DNA from: Roseibium sediminicola
Lineage (GTDB): Bacteria; Pseudomonadota; Alphaproteobacteria; Rhizobiales; Stappiaceae
Length of the DNA stretch: 64,000 bases
Assembly: GCF_023156505.1 (NCBI RefSeq)
Contig: NZ_JALNMJ010000009.1
Span: 179,393 to 243,392, forward strand
Direction: 5' to 3'
Position numbers and translations under genes: made by a program. The stretch's first letter is position 1; each line of letters starts with the position of its first letter. Below are positions 1-8,955 of the stretch, piece by piece. The notes below the pieces were generated by a model. It searched no databases and was not told the DNA's origin. It saw only the letters and a list, made by a program, of their open reading frames with translations.

Positions 1-2304
1 CTTCAGGTCGTATTTCCGGTAACGCTGCAAAGCGAGTTCCTTCGGGTCGCCCGGACCGTAGTCACCGCGTTCGGCATTGTAGCAAAAGAAATCGAAAAGA
101 TAGGGCTTGCCGTTGATCAGGTCTTCCGGATAGTTGAGCAGCTTACAGAATTCTGCGTTGCTTGAGGCGAGGCGCAGGGTCTCGTCGTAGTGGACGATGC
201 CGCCGGGGAAGTTGTCGAAGATGCTTTGCAGGGTGTCGGCCTGCTGTTTGGTTTCGGTTATGTCGGCAAGAGACACGACCACGCCGTCGAGATCGAATTC
301 CTGGTTTTCGTCGATGGCGCGCGCGCTCAAACGCAGCCAGCGTGCGGGGCGCCCGTCCGTCGGCGCCATCCTGGCAACGACATTTTGTAAAGAAGCCGGG
401 TCGTTGGCGGCGCGCACCAAGGGAACGTTGCAAGCCCCGATACCTTCGATTTCGCAAGAGATACCGAAATCGATATCGCCAACATTTCTGCCGATCAGTT
501 GCTTGCTTTCAAACCCGAGCAGGCTGATGGCGGCAGGGTTGGCCGACTGGATCTCGCCCGCATGGCTCAGCAGCAGGATGCCTTCGCTGAGCGCCTTCAG
601 CGTCGTGCGTTGAACCGCTTCGGAATGACGCAACAGATGTTCGGAGCGCTTTCGCTCGGTAATGTCGAAGAAGTTGGCGATCAGGCCGCCATTGGGCAAG
701 GGGATGCCCCTGACCTCCAGAAAACGGCCATCCGCGCTGGTGCGTTCATACATATGTGGCTTTGGATTGTCGAACAACTTGAAGCGTTCTGCCAGTAGTT
801 CTTCCGGATCGCCGGGACCATAGTCACCGCGCTTCGCCAGGTAGGTGGCGACCTCACGCAAGGGGGCCTGGCGGTCGATGAATTCCTGAGGGAGCTGCAG
901 CAGCTCCTGGAACTTTTTGTTGCAGACCGTCAGGCGGCGTTCGTCGTTGTAGTAGACAAGCCCACCGGGCAGATTGTCGAACACGATCTGCATCGTTTCG
1001 GCTTGCCGTTTGGTCTCCGAAATGTCCGCCAGGGAAACAATGGAGGCGTCCAGGCCGATTTCATTTGCGCTGTCGGTGGCGTTGGCATCGACGCGCAGCC
1101 AGAGAAACTGTTTTTGTCCCGGCAGCCGCACTTTGGCGATGTGCTGGTTGACCGTATCGGGGGCTCTTGCGGCTCTTTGCAAGAGGTCCACGTCTTTTCT
1201 GCCGTGTTCGGCAAAGCACTCGATGTCCAGGTCCTGAACCTTCCGGTTCGCAAGATCATCACCGGTATGTCCGAGCAAGGAGGCCGCGGCGGAATTGAAG
1301 GACTGGATCCGGCCAGCCCGGTTCAAAACCAGAACGCCTTCACGCAGGGTTTCCAGCGTGGTGCGTTGCACAGCTTCCGCCATACGGACTCGCTGTTCGG
1401 AGTGCTTCCGCTCGGTGATGTCCTGGAAGGCGCCGATCAGACGTGCCACCCGGCCGTTTTTGCTTACCGCCCGTCCAACCGTGCGCACCCAAATGTCACG
1501 CCCTTTGGCCGTGATGAAAGGAAGTTCTAAATCCCAGGAGTTTCCATTCTTGATGGCAGTTGTCACGGCGTCCGAGATCTGGCGCCGGCAATCTGGTGCA
1601 TAGAAGGACAGGGCCATGTCGACTGTGGGCTGAAAGTCAGGATCAACCTCGTGAATCTCGCGGGTCTTGTCGGTCCAGGTGACGACATCCGTATCGATGT
1701 CGTACTCCCAGCCACCAACGCCGGAAGCCTGTGTTACTTCCTCAAGCAGATAGCTTTTACGGTCTGCCAACAGGTGTTGAGCCTCGGCATCCCTTCGCAA
1801 ATCCTCCGCTTGTCTCTGCGCATGGTTGGATTTGATCAATCCTTCAACAACCCTGCCAAGGTTACGAAGTTGTTGAAGTTGTGACTCGGTTGGCGTTCTT
1901 GGTTTGCGGTCGATCACGCACAAAGTGCCAAGTGTGTTTTGGCCGTCAACGGAGAGCGGGCATCCGGCGTAAAAGCGGATAAATGGTTCATTTGTGACGA
2001 GTGGATTTGCCTTGAAGCGTTCGTCGGCAGCAGCATCTTCGACAATGAAAAGGGTGTCTGATGTCAATGCATATTGACAGAAAGAGACTTCACGCGGTGT
2101 GCCATCAACATCGATCCCGCACTTTGCCTTGAACCATTGTTCATCGGCTCCAACAAGCGAGACAAGTGCGATAGGGCAATCAAAAATGGCAGCGAGTGTC
2201 TCGACGACGGCGTCAAATTCAGGCAGGCGGTCAGTGTGCATTATCTGAAGCGCATTCAGCGCCTCAAGTCGCTCCTTCTCCCTTTGTGTCGATGCCTTAT
2301 TCAT
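1..2304 (-). CDS. GAF and multi-PAS sensory protein, 3' end beyond the window
   Basis: A continuous minus-strand frame runs from an ATG at 2304 to the window edge without a stop (at least 768 residues). The N-terminus (about residues 10-145) is a GAF domain with the PAS/GAF-kinase signature CVIDRKPR. After it come a PAS domain (about 190-295, WEYDIDTDVVTWTD, closed by DITERKHSE), a second PAS (300-425, closed by DISETKRQA), a PAS_7-type domain (430-548, containing RGDYGPGDPEE), then a second PAS (555-684) and a second PAS_7 (from 690, again RGDYGPGDPKE). The last two look like a copy of the preceding two. No transmembrane segment is seen, so it is probably cytoplasmic. The output domain (histidine kinase or GGDEF/EAL) lies outside the window, so its signalling class is unknown. 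The start is chosen because the frame opens there just before the GAF domain. Confidence 0.88.
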   Translation of the reverse strand, partial: MNKASTQREKERLEALNALQIMHTDRLPEFDAVVETLAAIFDCPIALVSLVGADEQWFKAKCGIDVDGTPREVSFCQYALTSDTLFIVEDAAADERFKANPLVTNEPFIRFYAGCPLSVDGQNTLGTLCVIDRKPRTPTESQLQQLRNLGRVVEGLIKSNHAQRQAEDLRRDAEAQHLLADRKSYLLEEVTQASGVGGWEYDIDTDVVTWTDKTREIHEVDPDFQPTVDMALSFYAPDCRRQISDAVTTAIKNGNSWDLELPFITAKGRDIWVRTVGRAVSKNGRVARLIGAFQDITERKHSEQRVRMAEAVQRTTLETLREGVLVLNRAGRIQSFNSAAASLLGHTGDDLANRKVQDLDIECFAEHGRKDVDLLQRAARAPDTVNQHIAKVRLPGQKQFLWLRVDANATDSANEIGLDASIVSLADISETKRQAETMQIVFDNLPGGLVYYNDERRLTVCNKKFQELLQLPQEFIDRQAPLREVATYLAKRGDYGPGDPEELLAERFKLFDNPKPHMYERTSADGRFLEVRGIPLPNGGLIANFFDITERKRSEHLLRHSEAVQRTTLKALSEGILLLSHAGEIQSANPAAISLLGFESKQLIGRNVGDIDFGISCEIEGIGACNVPLVRAANDPASLQNVVARMAPTDGRPARWLRLSARAIDENQEFDLDGVVVSLADITETKQQADTLQSIFDNFPGGIVHYDETLRLASSNAEFCKLLNYPEDLINGKPYLFDFFCYNAERGDYGPGDPKELALQRYRKYDLK

Positions 2305-2666
2305 GCCGTAGCGTTTTCCTCCAAGGGAACCTGTGCCTGATTCAGACAGACCTTGTCAGTTACGTTACTTTGTGTTTGGCAACAAAGGATTAATCACAGA
2401 GGCATTGAAGTGGTGATGTAGAACAGGAAGAGGTGCAGTAGTTCCGCAAGTATGAGTGGAAAAGCTGTTTGGTGCCCAAGGAGCACGTGATTGCGTGGCC
2501 TGTTTCTGATCCAGCGTCAACTCACCGCCATTAGAGCCTGTCGCGTTCATTTGATGGCTCGAAACGGTTCACGATGCGGTGTTTCGGGCAAGCAGCGCAA
2601 CGCTAACGTTGGGCCGTTTCGGGCCAGCCGCAAAAGCGTGGAATGTCTGGCGTTGGCTTCACTTAT
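2305..2666. other. Intergenic stretch with no supported gene
   Basis: Upstream of the sensor gene. Short frames exist on both strands but none has a ribosome-binding site, a recognisable domain or the codon bias of the neighbouring genes. I see no RNA gene here. The sensor promoter should lie in the first hundred bases, but no clear -35/-10 pair stands out. Confidence 0.5.
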
Positions 2667-2766
2667 GGCCGGACAATTTTGACCACTTATGTTGTTTGGC
2701 TTGCGCTTATGGTGGGTGACACCACCGCATGCTAACCGTCTCGCCTTGCCCAAAATTGTCTCGGCC
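2667..2766. repeat. 100-bp element with imperfect terminal inverted repeats
   Basis: The ends GGCCGGACAATTTTG (2667-2681) and CAAAATTGTCTCGGCC (2751-2766) are inverted copies of each other with one inserted base. The interior is non-coding and contains a smaller GGTG/CACC dyad. It could be a MITE-like remnant or a stem-loop. No target duplication was recognised. Confidence 0.4.
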
Positions 2767-2824
2767 AAATCACCCCGGAAGAACGCGAAAGCCTCCAAGA
2801 GGATACAACGCCACGGAAAGTAGA

Positions 2825-2854
2825 AAACAAAAAACCCGGTCCAGGGACCGGGTT
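2825..2854 (-). terminator. Rho-independent terminator of the small GcrA-like gene
   Basis: AACCCGGTCC (2833-2842) and GGACCGGGTT (2845-2854) form a perfect 10-bp inverted repeat. On the minus strand it is followed by a T-rich run (complement of 2825-2834), as expected for a terminator of the gene ending at 2913. Confidence 0.8.
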
Positions 2855-2862
2855 CGAAGGTA

Positions 2863-2878
2863 CGCGGGATATCCCGCG
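2863..2878. repeat. Perfect 16-bp palindrome
   Basis: CGCGGGATATCCCGCG is perfectly self-complementary. It lies between the stop codon at 2913 and the terminator hairpin, so on the minus-strand transcript it would form a second 3' stem. It could equally be a protein-binding site. Its function is not evident. Confidence 0.5.
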
Positions 2879-2912
2879 AATAACTGCTCTTGTTCTAAGC
2901 AGCTTGGTATCT

Positions 2913-3119
2913 TTAAGCCGCGCGGCGGAAGGACAGGCTCATGCCGCCACCGGACCGGTTGCGACGGCGCTCTTCCGGCGGAATGTAAACAATGGCGCTG
3001 TGTTCGGTGCAGTAGGACACACCGGCTTCGACGCGGGTGTTGCACGGGAAGATGTAGTTGCCGGAATCGCCTTCTGCCCATTTGCAGCAGCCCGGACGCG
3101 GAAGAGACAAATCAGCCAT
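2913..3119 (-). CDS. Small GcrA C-terminal-domain-like protein (68 aa)
   Basis: The protein carries the pattern CKWAEGDSGNYIFPC ... YCTEHSAIVYIPPEERRR. This resembles the C-terminal part of the alphaproteobacterial cell-cycle regulator GcrA (C-K/R-W-x-x-G-D ... F-x-C ... Y-C-x-x-H ... Y-x-P), the region that contacts the housekeeping sigma factor. The GcrA N-terminal DNA-binding helix-turn-helix is absent, so this cannot be a full GcrA. I chose the ATG at 3119 because AAGGA lies 7 nt upstream; an ATG at 3125 is also possible. A strong terminator follows. It stands alone, with its own leader. A function in binding RNA polymerase or modulating GcrA is only an inference; the Cys/His pattern could simply bind a metal. 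Confidence 0.75.
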   Translation of the reverse strand: MADLSLPRPGCCKWAEGDSGNYIFPCNTRVEAGVSYCTEHSAIVYIPPEERRRNRSGGGMSLSFRRAA

Positions 3120-3406
3120 GTTCATTTCCTTTATTCTTCTAACCAAGCGGCAAAAGCGCTCGAGCATCCTCGGGAGGAGAGGATCCGAACAGCTTTTGTC
3201 AGGAATCGGATGTAAGCGGCGCCCGGGACGTCATCCGTTGTCCACCCCGAAGGGTGCTCTGCAGCAAGCGCAGGCATTACATAAGCGGCATGTCACAAAA
3301 ATGCAATAGAATAGCTGGCATTTCCGGCCTGCACTGAATGCATACCGAGTTAATGTAAAGTTATCGGGCGGTGTCGTTCCAAGACTTACCTTTGAGACTC
3401 AATTGG

Positions 3407-5023
3407 TTACGCAGGCTTGCCGGGCAATAACCCACCCGCGGACAGGAGTGCTTCCGGCGTGTCGAGATCGAGCCGTGCGGCGGACCCGATTTCTACCTCG
3501 GTCACAAAGTCGGGATTTTCGGCAATGATGTGACGGGCACCGACGTCGCCGCTTAAGGCTTTCAGGGCATCGAAAAAACGCTTGTCCCAGAGAACGGGAT
3601 TGCCGCGTTTGCCGTTTGCTGTGGCGGTGACGATCAGGCTGGCCGGGTTCCTGCGATAGGCGGCAATGAGTTTACCGAGCACTTCGGCATCGATCCGCGG
3701 CATGTCGCCCAAGAGAATGAGCACGGCGTCGATCTCGGCAGGCATGCCATTCATGCCGGCTCGGATCGACCCGGCCATGCCGTCGGCATAATCGGGATTG
3801 TGAACCAGGGTCAGATCCAGATCGGAGACTTCGGCCGCAATCTCCTCCGCCAGATGCCCAGTGACCAGGACGGTTTCGGCGACATCAGCGGCGCAGGCCG
3901 CCTCGGCGGCATGCCGGATCAGCGACTTGCCGTCGAGCGTTGCCAGAAGCTTGTTGGGTCCGCCCATGCGCGAGGACTTGCCCGCGCCCAGAATGAGCGC
4001 GGCAATTCTGGGTTCACTCTTGCGCTGCAGGGTTTCCCGCGGCTGGGGTCGCGTTCCGATTTCCATCAGCAAGCCTCCGACGCCCATGGCGGTGATGTCC
4101 GCCGGCTCAACGGCGAGGCCCGCAAGCAGGCGGTCGAGCACCCAGTCGAACCCGTTCTCCTTGGGGCTGCGCGCGCAGCCCGGTGCGCCGAGCGCGGGAA
4201 CGCCGTGAAGGTCGCCGAGCATCAACAGGTTCCCCGGATCGACCGGCATGCCGAGATGGCGCACGGTGCCTCCCGCCAGGTCGAGCGCTGCCGGCAGCAC
4301 GTCCCGCCGGTCGACCACGGCGGAGGCACCAAAAAGGATCAGGAAATCGGCTCCTTCCCTCACGAGGTCTTGCATGGCGGCAGCCACGTCTTCGGCCCTG
4401 TGCGGCACGCGCCGTTCGGCCAGGACCGCGCTGCCCGACGGCCGCAGCCGGTCCTGGAGAACCCGGCGGGTCTTGTCCATCGTCGCCGGTTTCAGATGCG
4501 GCAGCTCGGTGGCAACCAGACCGATCTTGTGGGGGCTGAAGGGAGCGATCCGGATGGCCTGGCGGAGCGCGCGCTCGGCGGCTTCGACAAGGTCACCCGG
4601 CAGCGCGAAGGCAATGATCTTTGCGGTTGCCACCATGCGGCCGGCGGTGACCTTGCTGAAATTGGGCAGCGTGGCGAAGGTGATCGCCGGATCGATGCGG
4701 TTTGCGGCGGTCACCGCGTCCGCGTCGACCACCAGGACACCGTCCCGATCGGCAAAGAGGTTCATGCGCCCGGTAAAGGCGGCATCGTGCGCAAGACCCG
4801 TTCCCATCGAAGACAGAGCCAGACGTGCGGCTGCGTCGTCCTCGCCGATATCGCCCGGATCAAGCCTGGCAACCACCACGGTATCGATGCCGTGGGCCAG
4901 GAGGCCGGCGCAGTCCTCGCCGGTGAGGACATGACCTTTTTTCAGCACTCGGCCGGCAAGCGCGGACTTATGCGCCAGGATGCAGCCCGCCGCCTGGTCC
5001 GTCGGGCAGGGACCGAATTTCAC
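3407..5023 (-). CDS. Molybdopterin-binding / MobA-like nucleotidyltransferase fusion
   Basis: 538 residues with two parts. The N-terminal roughly 330 residues resemble the MoaB/MogA/MoeA molybdopterin-binding fold (for example FLILFGASAVVDRRDVLPAAL and a GAPGCARSPKENGFD segment). The C-terminal 200 residues are a MobA/MocA-type nucleotidyltransferase with the nucleotide-binding loop LILGAGKSSRMGGPNKLL and the metal-site motif LLGDMPRID. Proteins of this design attach CMP or GMP to molybdopterin for molybdenum hydroxylases. It overlaps the XdhC-like gene upstream by 4 bp (ATGA), so the two are translationally coupled. The XdhC partners favour a cytidylyltransferase role (MCD cofactor, xanthine-dehydrogenase or CO-dehydrogenase family), but nucleotide choice cannot be read from the sequence. 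No molybdoenzyme structural genes are in the window. Confidence 0.9.
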   Translation of the reverse strand: MKFGPCPTDQAAGCILAHKSALAGRVLKKGHVLTGEDCAGLLAHGIDTVVVARLDPGDIGEDDAAARLALSSMGTGLAHDAAFTGRMNLFADRDGVLVVDADAVTAANRIDPAITFATLPNFSKVTAGRMVATAKIIAFALPGDLVEAAERALRQAIRIAPFSPHKIGLVATELPHLKPATMDKTRRVLQDRLRPSGSAVLAERRVPHRAEDVAAAMQDLVREGADFLILFGASAVVDRRDVLPAALDLAGGTVRHLGMPVDPGNLLMLGDLHGVPALGAPGCARSPKENGFDWVLDRLLAGLAVEPADITAMGVGGLLMEIGTRPQPRETLQRKSEPRIAALILGAGKSSRMGGPNKLLATLDGKSLIRHAAEAACAADVAETVLVTGHLAEEIAAEVSDLDLTLVHNPDYADGMAGSIRAGMNGMPAEIDAVLILLGDMPRIDAEVLGKLIAAYRRNPASLIVTATANGKRGNPVLWDKRFFDALKALSGDVGARHIIAENPDFVTEVEIGSAARLDLDTPEALLSAGGLLPGKPA

Positions 5024-5715
5024 GAGCCTGCTCCCGGTGCCTTGCGCAGGGCAGCGATGGTCGATCCCAGGACCGCGACAGCGATTTCCTCCGGAGAGGA
5101 CGCGCCGATGTCGAGACCGATGGGGGCATCGATGCGCTTGAACAGGGCCGGGTCAAGTCCGGCTTCCGTGAACCGTTCAAGCCGCTTGCCATGTGTCTTG
5201 CGGCTGCCAAGCGCGCCGACATAGAAACAGCCGGTCCTGAGCGCCTGCATGAGCGGATAATCGTCGATCTTCGGATCGTGCGTCACCGCCGCGACCGCCG
5301 TGAACGGATCGAGCGGCGCTTCCTTGAGGACGTCTTCCGGCCATTCTGCCTTCAAGGCGCCGCCCGGAAACCGGTCCTCTGTCGCAAAGGCCGTGCGCGG
5401 GTCAATCACGGTGACATCAAGCCCCGCGATTTCTGCCATCGGCACAAGAGCCTGGCTGATATGGACCGCACCGATGATGACCAGGCGCGGTGCCGGCAGG
5501 GAGACATTGAGAAACGCTTCACCGGTTTCATGGCTCACGAGCCCGGATTTTCCGGAGCGGAAACGTTTTTCAAGGTCTTCCGCCAGCGGGTCAGCGGAAA
5601 AGTCTTCTGACTTGCGGATCAGGCGCTGGGAGCCGTCCGCCATGTCTGTCACCAGAATGGCGGCCCGGCGGCCGGCGCGGTCGGCATTCAGGGCCTTGAG
5701 AAGGTCGAGTTCCAT
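5020..5715 (-). CDS. XdhC/CoxF-family protein, C-terminal Rossmann half
   Basis: 231 residues matching the C-terminal half of XdhC. The Rossmann-type segment RLVIIGAVHISQALVPMAE is followed by VIDPRTAFA, the VTHDPKIDD segment, YVGALGSRKTH and the IGLDIGASSPEEIAVAV tail. XdhC proteins bind and sulfurate the molybdenum cofactor before insertion into xanthine-dehydrogenase-type enzymes. The typical N-terminal XdhC_CoxI domain is missing here but is encoded separately at 6363-6698. The gene overlaps the downstream MobA-like fusion gene by 4 bp and follows the LysE gene by 4 bp. Confidence 0.88.
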   Translation of the reverse strand: MELDLLKALNADRAGRRAAILVTDMADGSQRLIRKSEDFSADPLAEDLEKRFRSGKSGLVSHETGEAFLNVSLPAPRLVIIGAVHISQALVPMAEIAGLDVTVIDPRTAFATEDRFPGGALKAEWPEDVLKEAPLDPFTAVAAVTHDPKIDDYPLMQALRTGCFYVGALGSRKTHGKRLERFTEAGLDPALFKRIDAPIGLDIGASSPEEIAVAVLGSTIAALRKAPGAGS

Positions 5716-5719
5716 GGCG

Positions 5720-6346
5720 TCAGGCGCGGTCCGTTGCCAGCTTGAGGCCGAGACCGACCAGCAACGAGCCGCCCAGCCAGCGGGTCAGGTCCTGGAAGCG
5801 GCTTGCCTTGGTCAGCCGTTTCTTCACCTCCGTTGCAAACAGCACGGTGACGAGGTCGGCGGAAGTGAAGGCGCAATTGACGATGGTGCCGAGGATCAGG
5901 AACTGCGCCCAGATCGGCAGGCCGGCGTCCGGGCTGACGAATTGCGGCAGGAAGGCGATGAAGAAGATGGCGACCTTCGGGTTGAGGATCTCAACAAGGA
6001 TGCTGTCCATGAACGCCCGGCGCGTGGATTTCCGAGGCAGGTCCGGCATCGGACCGGAAACAATGCGCGTGCGGATCATCTGCACGCCCAGAAAGATCAG
6101 GTAGGCGCCGCCGATCAGCTTGAGCGCAAAATAGAGCGTCGGCACCACCGTGAACAGGGCGGACAGGCCGAAGGCGGCCGCCAGCACGTGGACATAACAG
6201 CCGAGATGAATGCCGGCCGCAGCCATGAACCCGGCGCGTTTTCCGCGGGCGATGGTCTGCGCCGCCGTGTAAAGCAACGCGGGCCCCGGCATATAGGCAA
6301 AGAGGGCCGTTGCGGCGAGGAAGGCGAGAAAGGTCTCTGTGGTCAT
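5720..6346 (-). CDS. LysE/RhtB-family amino-acid exporter
   Basis: 208 residues with the LysE/RhtB pattern: an N-terminal membrane helix, then MPGPALLYTAAQTIARGKRAGF, then further hydrophobic segments (GAYLIFLGVQMI, VEILNPKVAIFFIAFLPQFV) and a C-terminal helix. Such inner-membrane proteins export amino acids or related small molecules; the substrate here is unknown. It sits between the two halves of a split XdhC in the same orientation with very short gaps, so it is probably cotranscribed with the molybdenum-cofactor genes although its family has no known role there. Confidence 0.92.
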   Translation of the reverse strand: MTTETFLAFLAATALFAYMPGPALLYTAAQTIARGKRAGFMAAAGIHLGCYVHVLAAAFGLSALFTVVPTLYFALKLIGGAYLIFLGVQMIRTRIVSGPMPDLPRKSTRRAFMDSILVEILNPKVAIFFIAFLPQFVSPDAGLPIWAQFLILGTIVNCAFTSADLVTVLFATEVKKRLTKASRFQDLTRWLGGSLLVGLGLKLATDRA

Positions 6347-6362
6347 CTCGATTCAGTCCGGA

Positions 6363-6698
6363 TCAGGTAACGGGTTCGACATAGACACGGATCCGGCCGC
6401 CACAGGACAGGCCGACCCGCCAGGCGGTTTCGTCGGCGACCCCGAATTCCAATGTGGTGGCTTTTCCAGTCTCGATAACGTCGACGGCTTCGGCAACGAC
6501 GGCACCCTCGACACAGCCACCGGAGACGGAGCCTTCGAAGTTGCCCTCTGAATCGATCACCAGATGCGAGCCGGTCGGCCGGGGCGCGGAGCCCCAGGTC
6601 TCGATGACGGTCGCAAGCGCAACAGATCGGCCGGAATTGCGCCAATCCTCGGCGGTCTTCAGAACGTCTGCGATGGAGGAGCTGTCGGTGGCAGGCAT
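6363..6698 (-). CDS. XdhC/CoxI-domain protein, N-terminal half
   Basis: 111 residues with the XdhC_CoxI signature: ATVIETWGSAPRPTGSHL followed by GSVSGGCVEGAVVAEA and a final GLSCGGRIRVYV. This domain normally forms the N-terminus of XdhC. Here it is a free-standing protein, and the Rossmann half is encoded two genes downstream. A GAGGGG ribosome-binding site precedes the ATG at a good distance. It is the first gene of the minus-strand cluster 6698-3407. Confidence 0.9.
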   Translation of the reverse strand: MPATDSSSIADVLKTAEDWRNSGRSVALATVIETWGSAPRPTGSHLVIDSEGNFEGSVSGGCVEGAVVAEAVDVIETGKATTLEFGVADETAWRVGLSCGGRIRVYVEPVT

Positions 6699-6826
6699 GA
6701 ATGCATCCCCTCAGGTAAGACGGGTAATATAAGTCATTCTGCCGAGGATGAAAGAGAGCCGAAACAGAAACGGCACCAGCTTTCGCCAGTGCCGTTTCAA
6801 GGCCTGCGGGGAATTTGGATTCGGCC

Positions 6827-8437
6827 TTATTCCGCGGCAATCCGGCAGGACGGCGCGGCGCTCCTGACGGCACCGTCGACATGGTCCTCGAAGGTCGCGA
6901 AGTTGCTGACGAACATGTCGACCAGCTTGGCGGCCTGAACGTCATAGGCATCCTTGTCGGACCAGGTCTCGCGCGGGGTCAGGATGGTGTCGTCGACACC
7001 TTCGACGGAGACAGGGACCTCGAAGCCGAAATTGGCGTCGGTGCGGAACTCGGCATCCTTCAGGCTGCCGTTCAGCGCCGCGGTCAGGAGCGTGCGGGTC
7101 GCCTTGATCGGCATGCGGTTGCCGGTGCCATAGGCGCCGCCGGTCCAGCCGGTATTGACCAGCCAGCAATCGACATCGTGCTTGGCGATCAGGTCCTTCA
7201 GCAGGTTGCCGTATTCGGATGGATGCCGCGGCAGGAACGGTGCGCCGAAGCAGGTCGAGAAGGTTGCCTGCGGCTCGGTGACGCCCTTCTCGGTGCCGGC
7301 CACCTTCGCGGTATAGCCGGACAGGAAGTGGTACATGGCCTGGGCTGGGGTCAGGCGGGCGATCGGCGGCATCACGCCGAAGGCGTCGGCGGTCAGCATG
7401 ATGATCGTTTTCGGCATCGGCGCGCAGCCGGTGGCGCTGGCGTTGGAGATGAAGTGGATCGGATAGGCGGCGCGGGTGTTTTCGGTCTTCGAGCCGTCGT
7501 CAAAATCCGGCACGCGCCGCTCGTCCAGAACGACATTTTCCAGAACGGTGCCGAAGCGCTGGGTCGTGGAGAAGATTTCCGGTTCGGCTTCGGCGGAAAG
7601 CTTGATGGTCTTGGCGTAACAGCCGCCTTCAAAATTGAAAACGCCGCTTTCGCTCCAGCCGTGCTCGTCGTCTCCGATCAGCGTGCGTGCCGGATCCGCG
7701 GAGAGGGTGGTCTTGCCGGTGCCGGAGAGGCCGAAGAACACGGCCGTGTCGCCGTCATCGCCGACATTGGCCGAGCAGTGCATCGACATGACACCCTTTG
7801 CCGGCAGCAGGTGGTTGAGCATCGTGAAGACGGATTTCTTCATTTCGCCCGCATAGGACGTGCCGCCGATCAGGACGATCTTGCGGGTCAGGTCGACCGC
7901 GATCACGGTCTCGGTCCGGCAGCCGTGCCGGTCCGGATCGGCCTTGAAGCTCGGCAGGTCGATGATGGTCATGTCCGGCGCGAAGCTTTCAAGCTCGCTG
8001 ACGTCGGGCCGCAGCAACAGGTTGCGGATGAACAGCGAGTGCCAGGCATACTCGGTATAGACGCGCACCGGCAGGCGGTGGGTGGTGTCGGCGCCGCCAT
8101 AGAGATCCTGGGCGAACAGCTCCAGGCCCTCGGCATGCGCGAGGAAGTCGGCGAGCAGCAGGTCGAACTTGTCTTTCGGCATCTGCGCGTTGTTGTCCCA
8201 CCAGACGCTGTCGCGGGTCTCGTCGTCGAGAACCACGAACTTGTCCTTTGGAGAGCGGCCGGTGTGCACACCGGTCTCCGCGACCAGGGCGCCGCCGGCG
8301 GCCAACCGCGTTTCGCCCCTGGACAGGGAATATTCGTAAAGCGCAGGCTCGTTCTGGTTCCAGTAGAGCGCCTTCAGGCCGTTGAAGCCGAAAGTCTCGC
8401 AACCAATGGAGGGATTCCTGACACCTACTTCTTGCAT
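6827..8437 (-). CDS. pckA: Phosphoenolpyruvate carboxykinase (ATP)
   Basis: 536 residues, the usual length of the ATP-dependent enzyme. It converts oxaloacetate and ATP to PEP, CO2 and ADP, the first step of gluconeogenesis from C4 acids. Visible signatures are the N-terminal [12 protein letters not shown], the kinase-1a P-loop [16 protein letters not shown], the [18 protein letters not shown] segment and the late [15 protein letters not shown] region. It is divergent from chvI across a 518-bp gap, the arrangement known in rhizobia, where the ChvI/ExoS system and a LacI-type regulator (PckR) influence pckA. A LacI-like palindrome lies 136 bp upstream of the start. Confidence 0.97.
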   Translation of the reverse strand: MQEVGVRNPSIGCETFGFNGLKALYWNQNEPALYEYSLSRGETRLAAGGALVAETGVHTGRSPKDKFVVLDDETRDSVWWDNNAQMPKDKFDLLLADFLAHAEGLELFAQDLYGGADTTHRLPVRVYTEYAWHSLFIRNLLLRPDVSELESFAPDMTIIDLPSFKADPDRHGCRTETVIAVDLTRKIVLIGGTSYAGEMKKSVFTMLNHLLPAKGVMSMHCSANVGDDGDTAVFFGLSGTGKTTLSADPARTLIGDDEHGWSESGVFNFEGGCYAKTIKLSAEAEPEIFSTTQRFGTVLENVVLDERRVPDFDDGSKTENTRAAYPIHFISNASATGCAPMPKTIIMLTADAFGVMPPIARLTPAQAMYHFLSGYTAKVAGTEKGVTEPQATFSTCFGAPFLPRHPSEYGNLLKDLIAKHDVDCWLVNTGWTGGAYGTGNRMPIKATRTLLTAALNGSLKDAEFRTDANFGFEVPVSVEGVDDTILTPRETWSDKDAYDVQAAKLVDMFVSNFATFEDHVDGAVRSAAPSCRIAAE

Positions 8438-8955
8438 CTTCCCGCAGTCCTCATGATGGGCTTGTCTGTTGCCGCCGGAATTAAGTTAAGAAAGGTTAAA
8501 CCCGGCGATAAGGGCTGCGAACGTAGTGGAATGACCATGCGGCAGCAAGACTGCCAAAGGGCTATGTCTTTGTTTAATCGATTAAAAGTCTTCATTAAAT
8601 TCTGGATGATTAATTTGGGAGGCAAACTAAAAATCGAAACCTTCGAATTGTTCGTTATGTTGAGTGAAGTGAAAGAAAGCGCATAAATTTCGCGCTTATA
8701 TGTGGGGCTGAGTGGGACTCAGTGCGCCTTTTTCTTTTGTGGCCAAGAAAAGTCGTCGCAAGATGTTCTCTTGAAATTGACCGTGATCGTCCCCATCAAT
8801 GCTGCCGGTTGGGAAGGTCTTCATGGCCTGCAAGCGCGGGAAGGGCCTGATTGCCTTAATTTATGCGCATTTAGCAGGCCAAAGGCTGTGTGTTACATTG
8901 ATGCTGATAAACCGAAGCGCGCGCACGCCGTGCCGACGGAAATGGAAAACAAAGC
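8438..8955. promoter_or_regulatory. pckA/chvI divergent intergenic region
   Basis: 518 bp without a convincing gene. The middle (about 8560-8700) is markedly AT-rich compared with the surrounding genes and should hold the pckA and chvI promoters. The only sharp site is the palindrome at 8573-8586, listed separately. Confidence 0.6.
8573..8586. promoter_or_regulatory. LacI-type palindromic operator upstream of pckA
   Basis: TTTAATCGATTAAA is a perfect 14-bp palindrome with the central CG typical of LacI-family operators. In Sinorhizobium the LacI-type regulator PckR controls pckA, so this is a candidate PckR site. That assignment is by family knowledge; the regulator gene is not in the window. 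Confidence 0.5.

Noticed and set aside
6815..8686. A 623-codon plus-strand frame over pckA
   Set aside because: PEPCK on the minus strand is complete and unmistakable; this is its complement frame.
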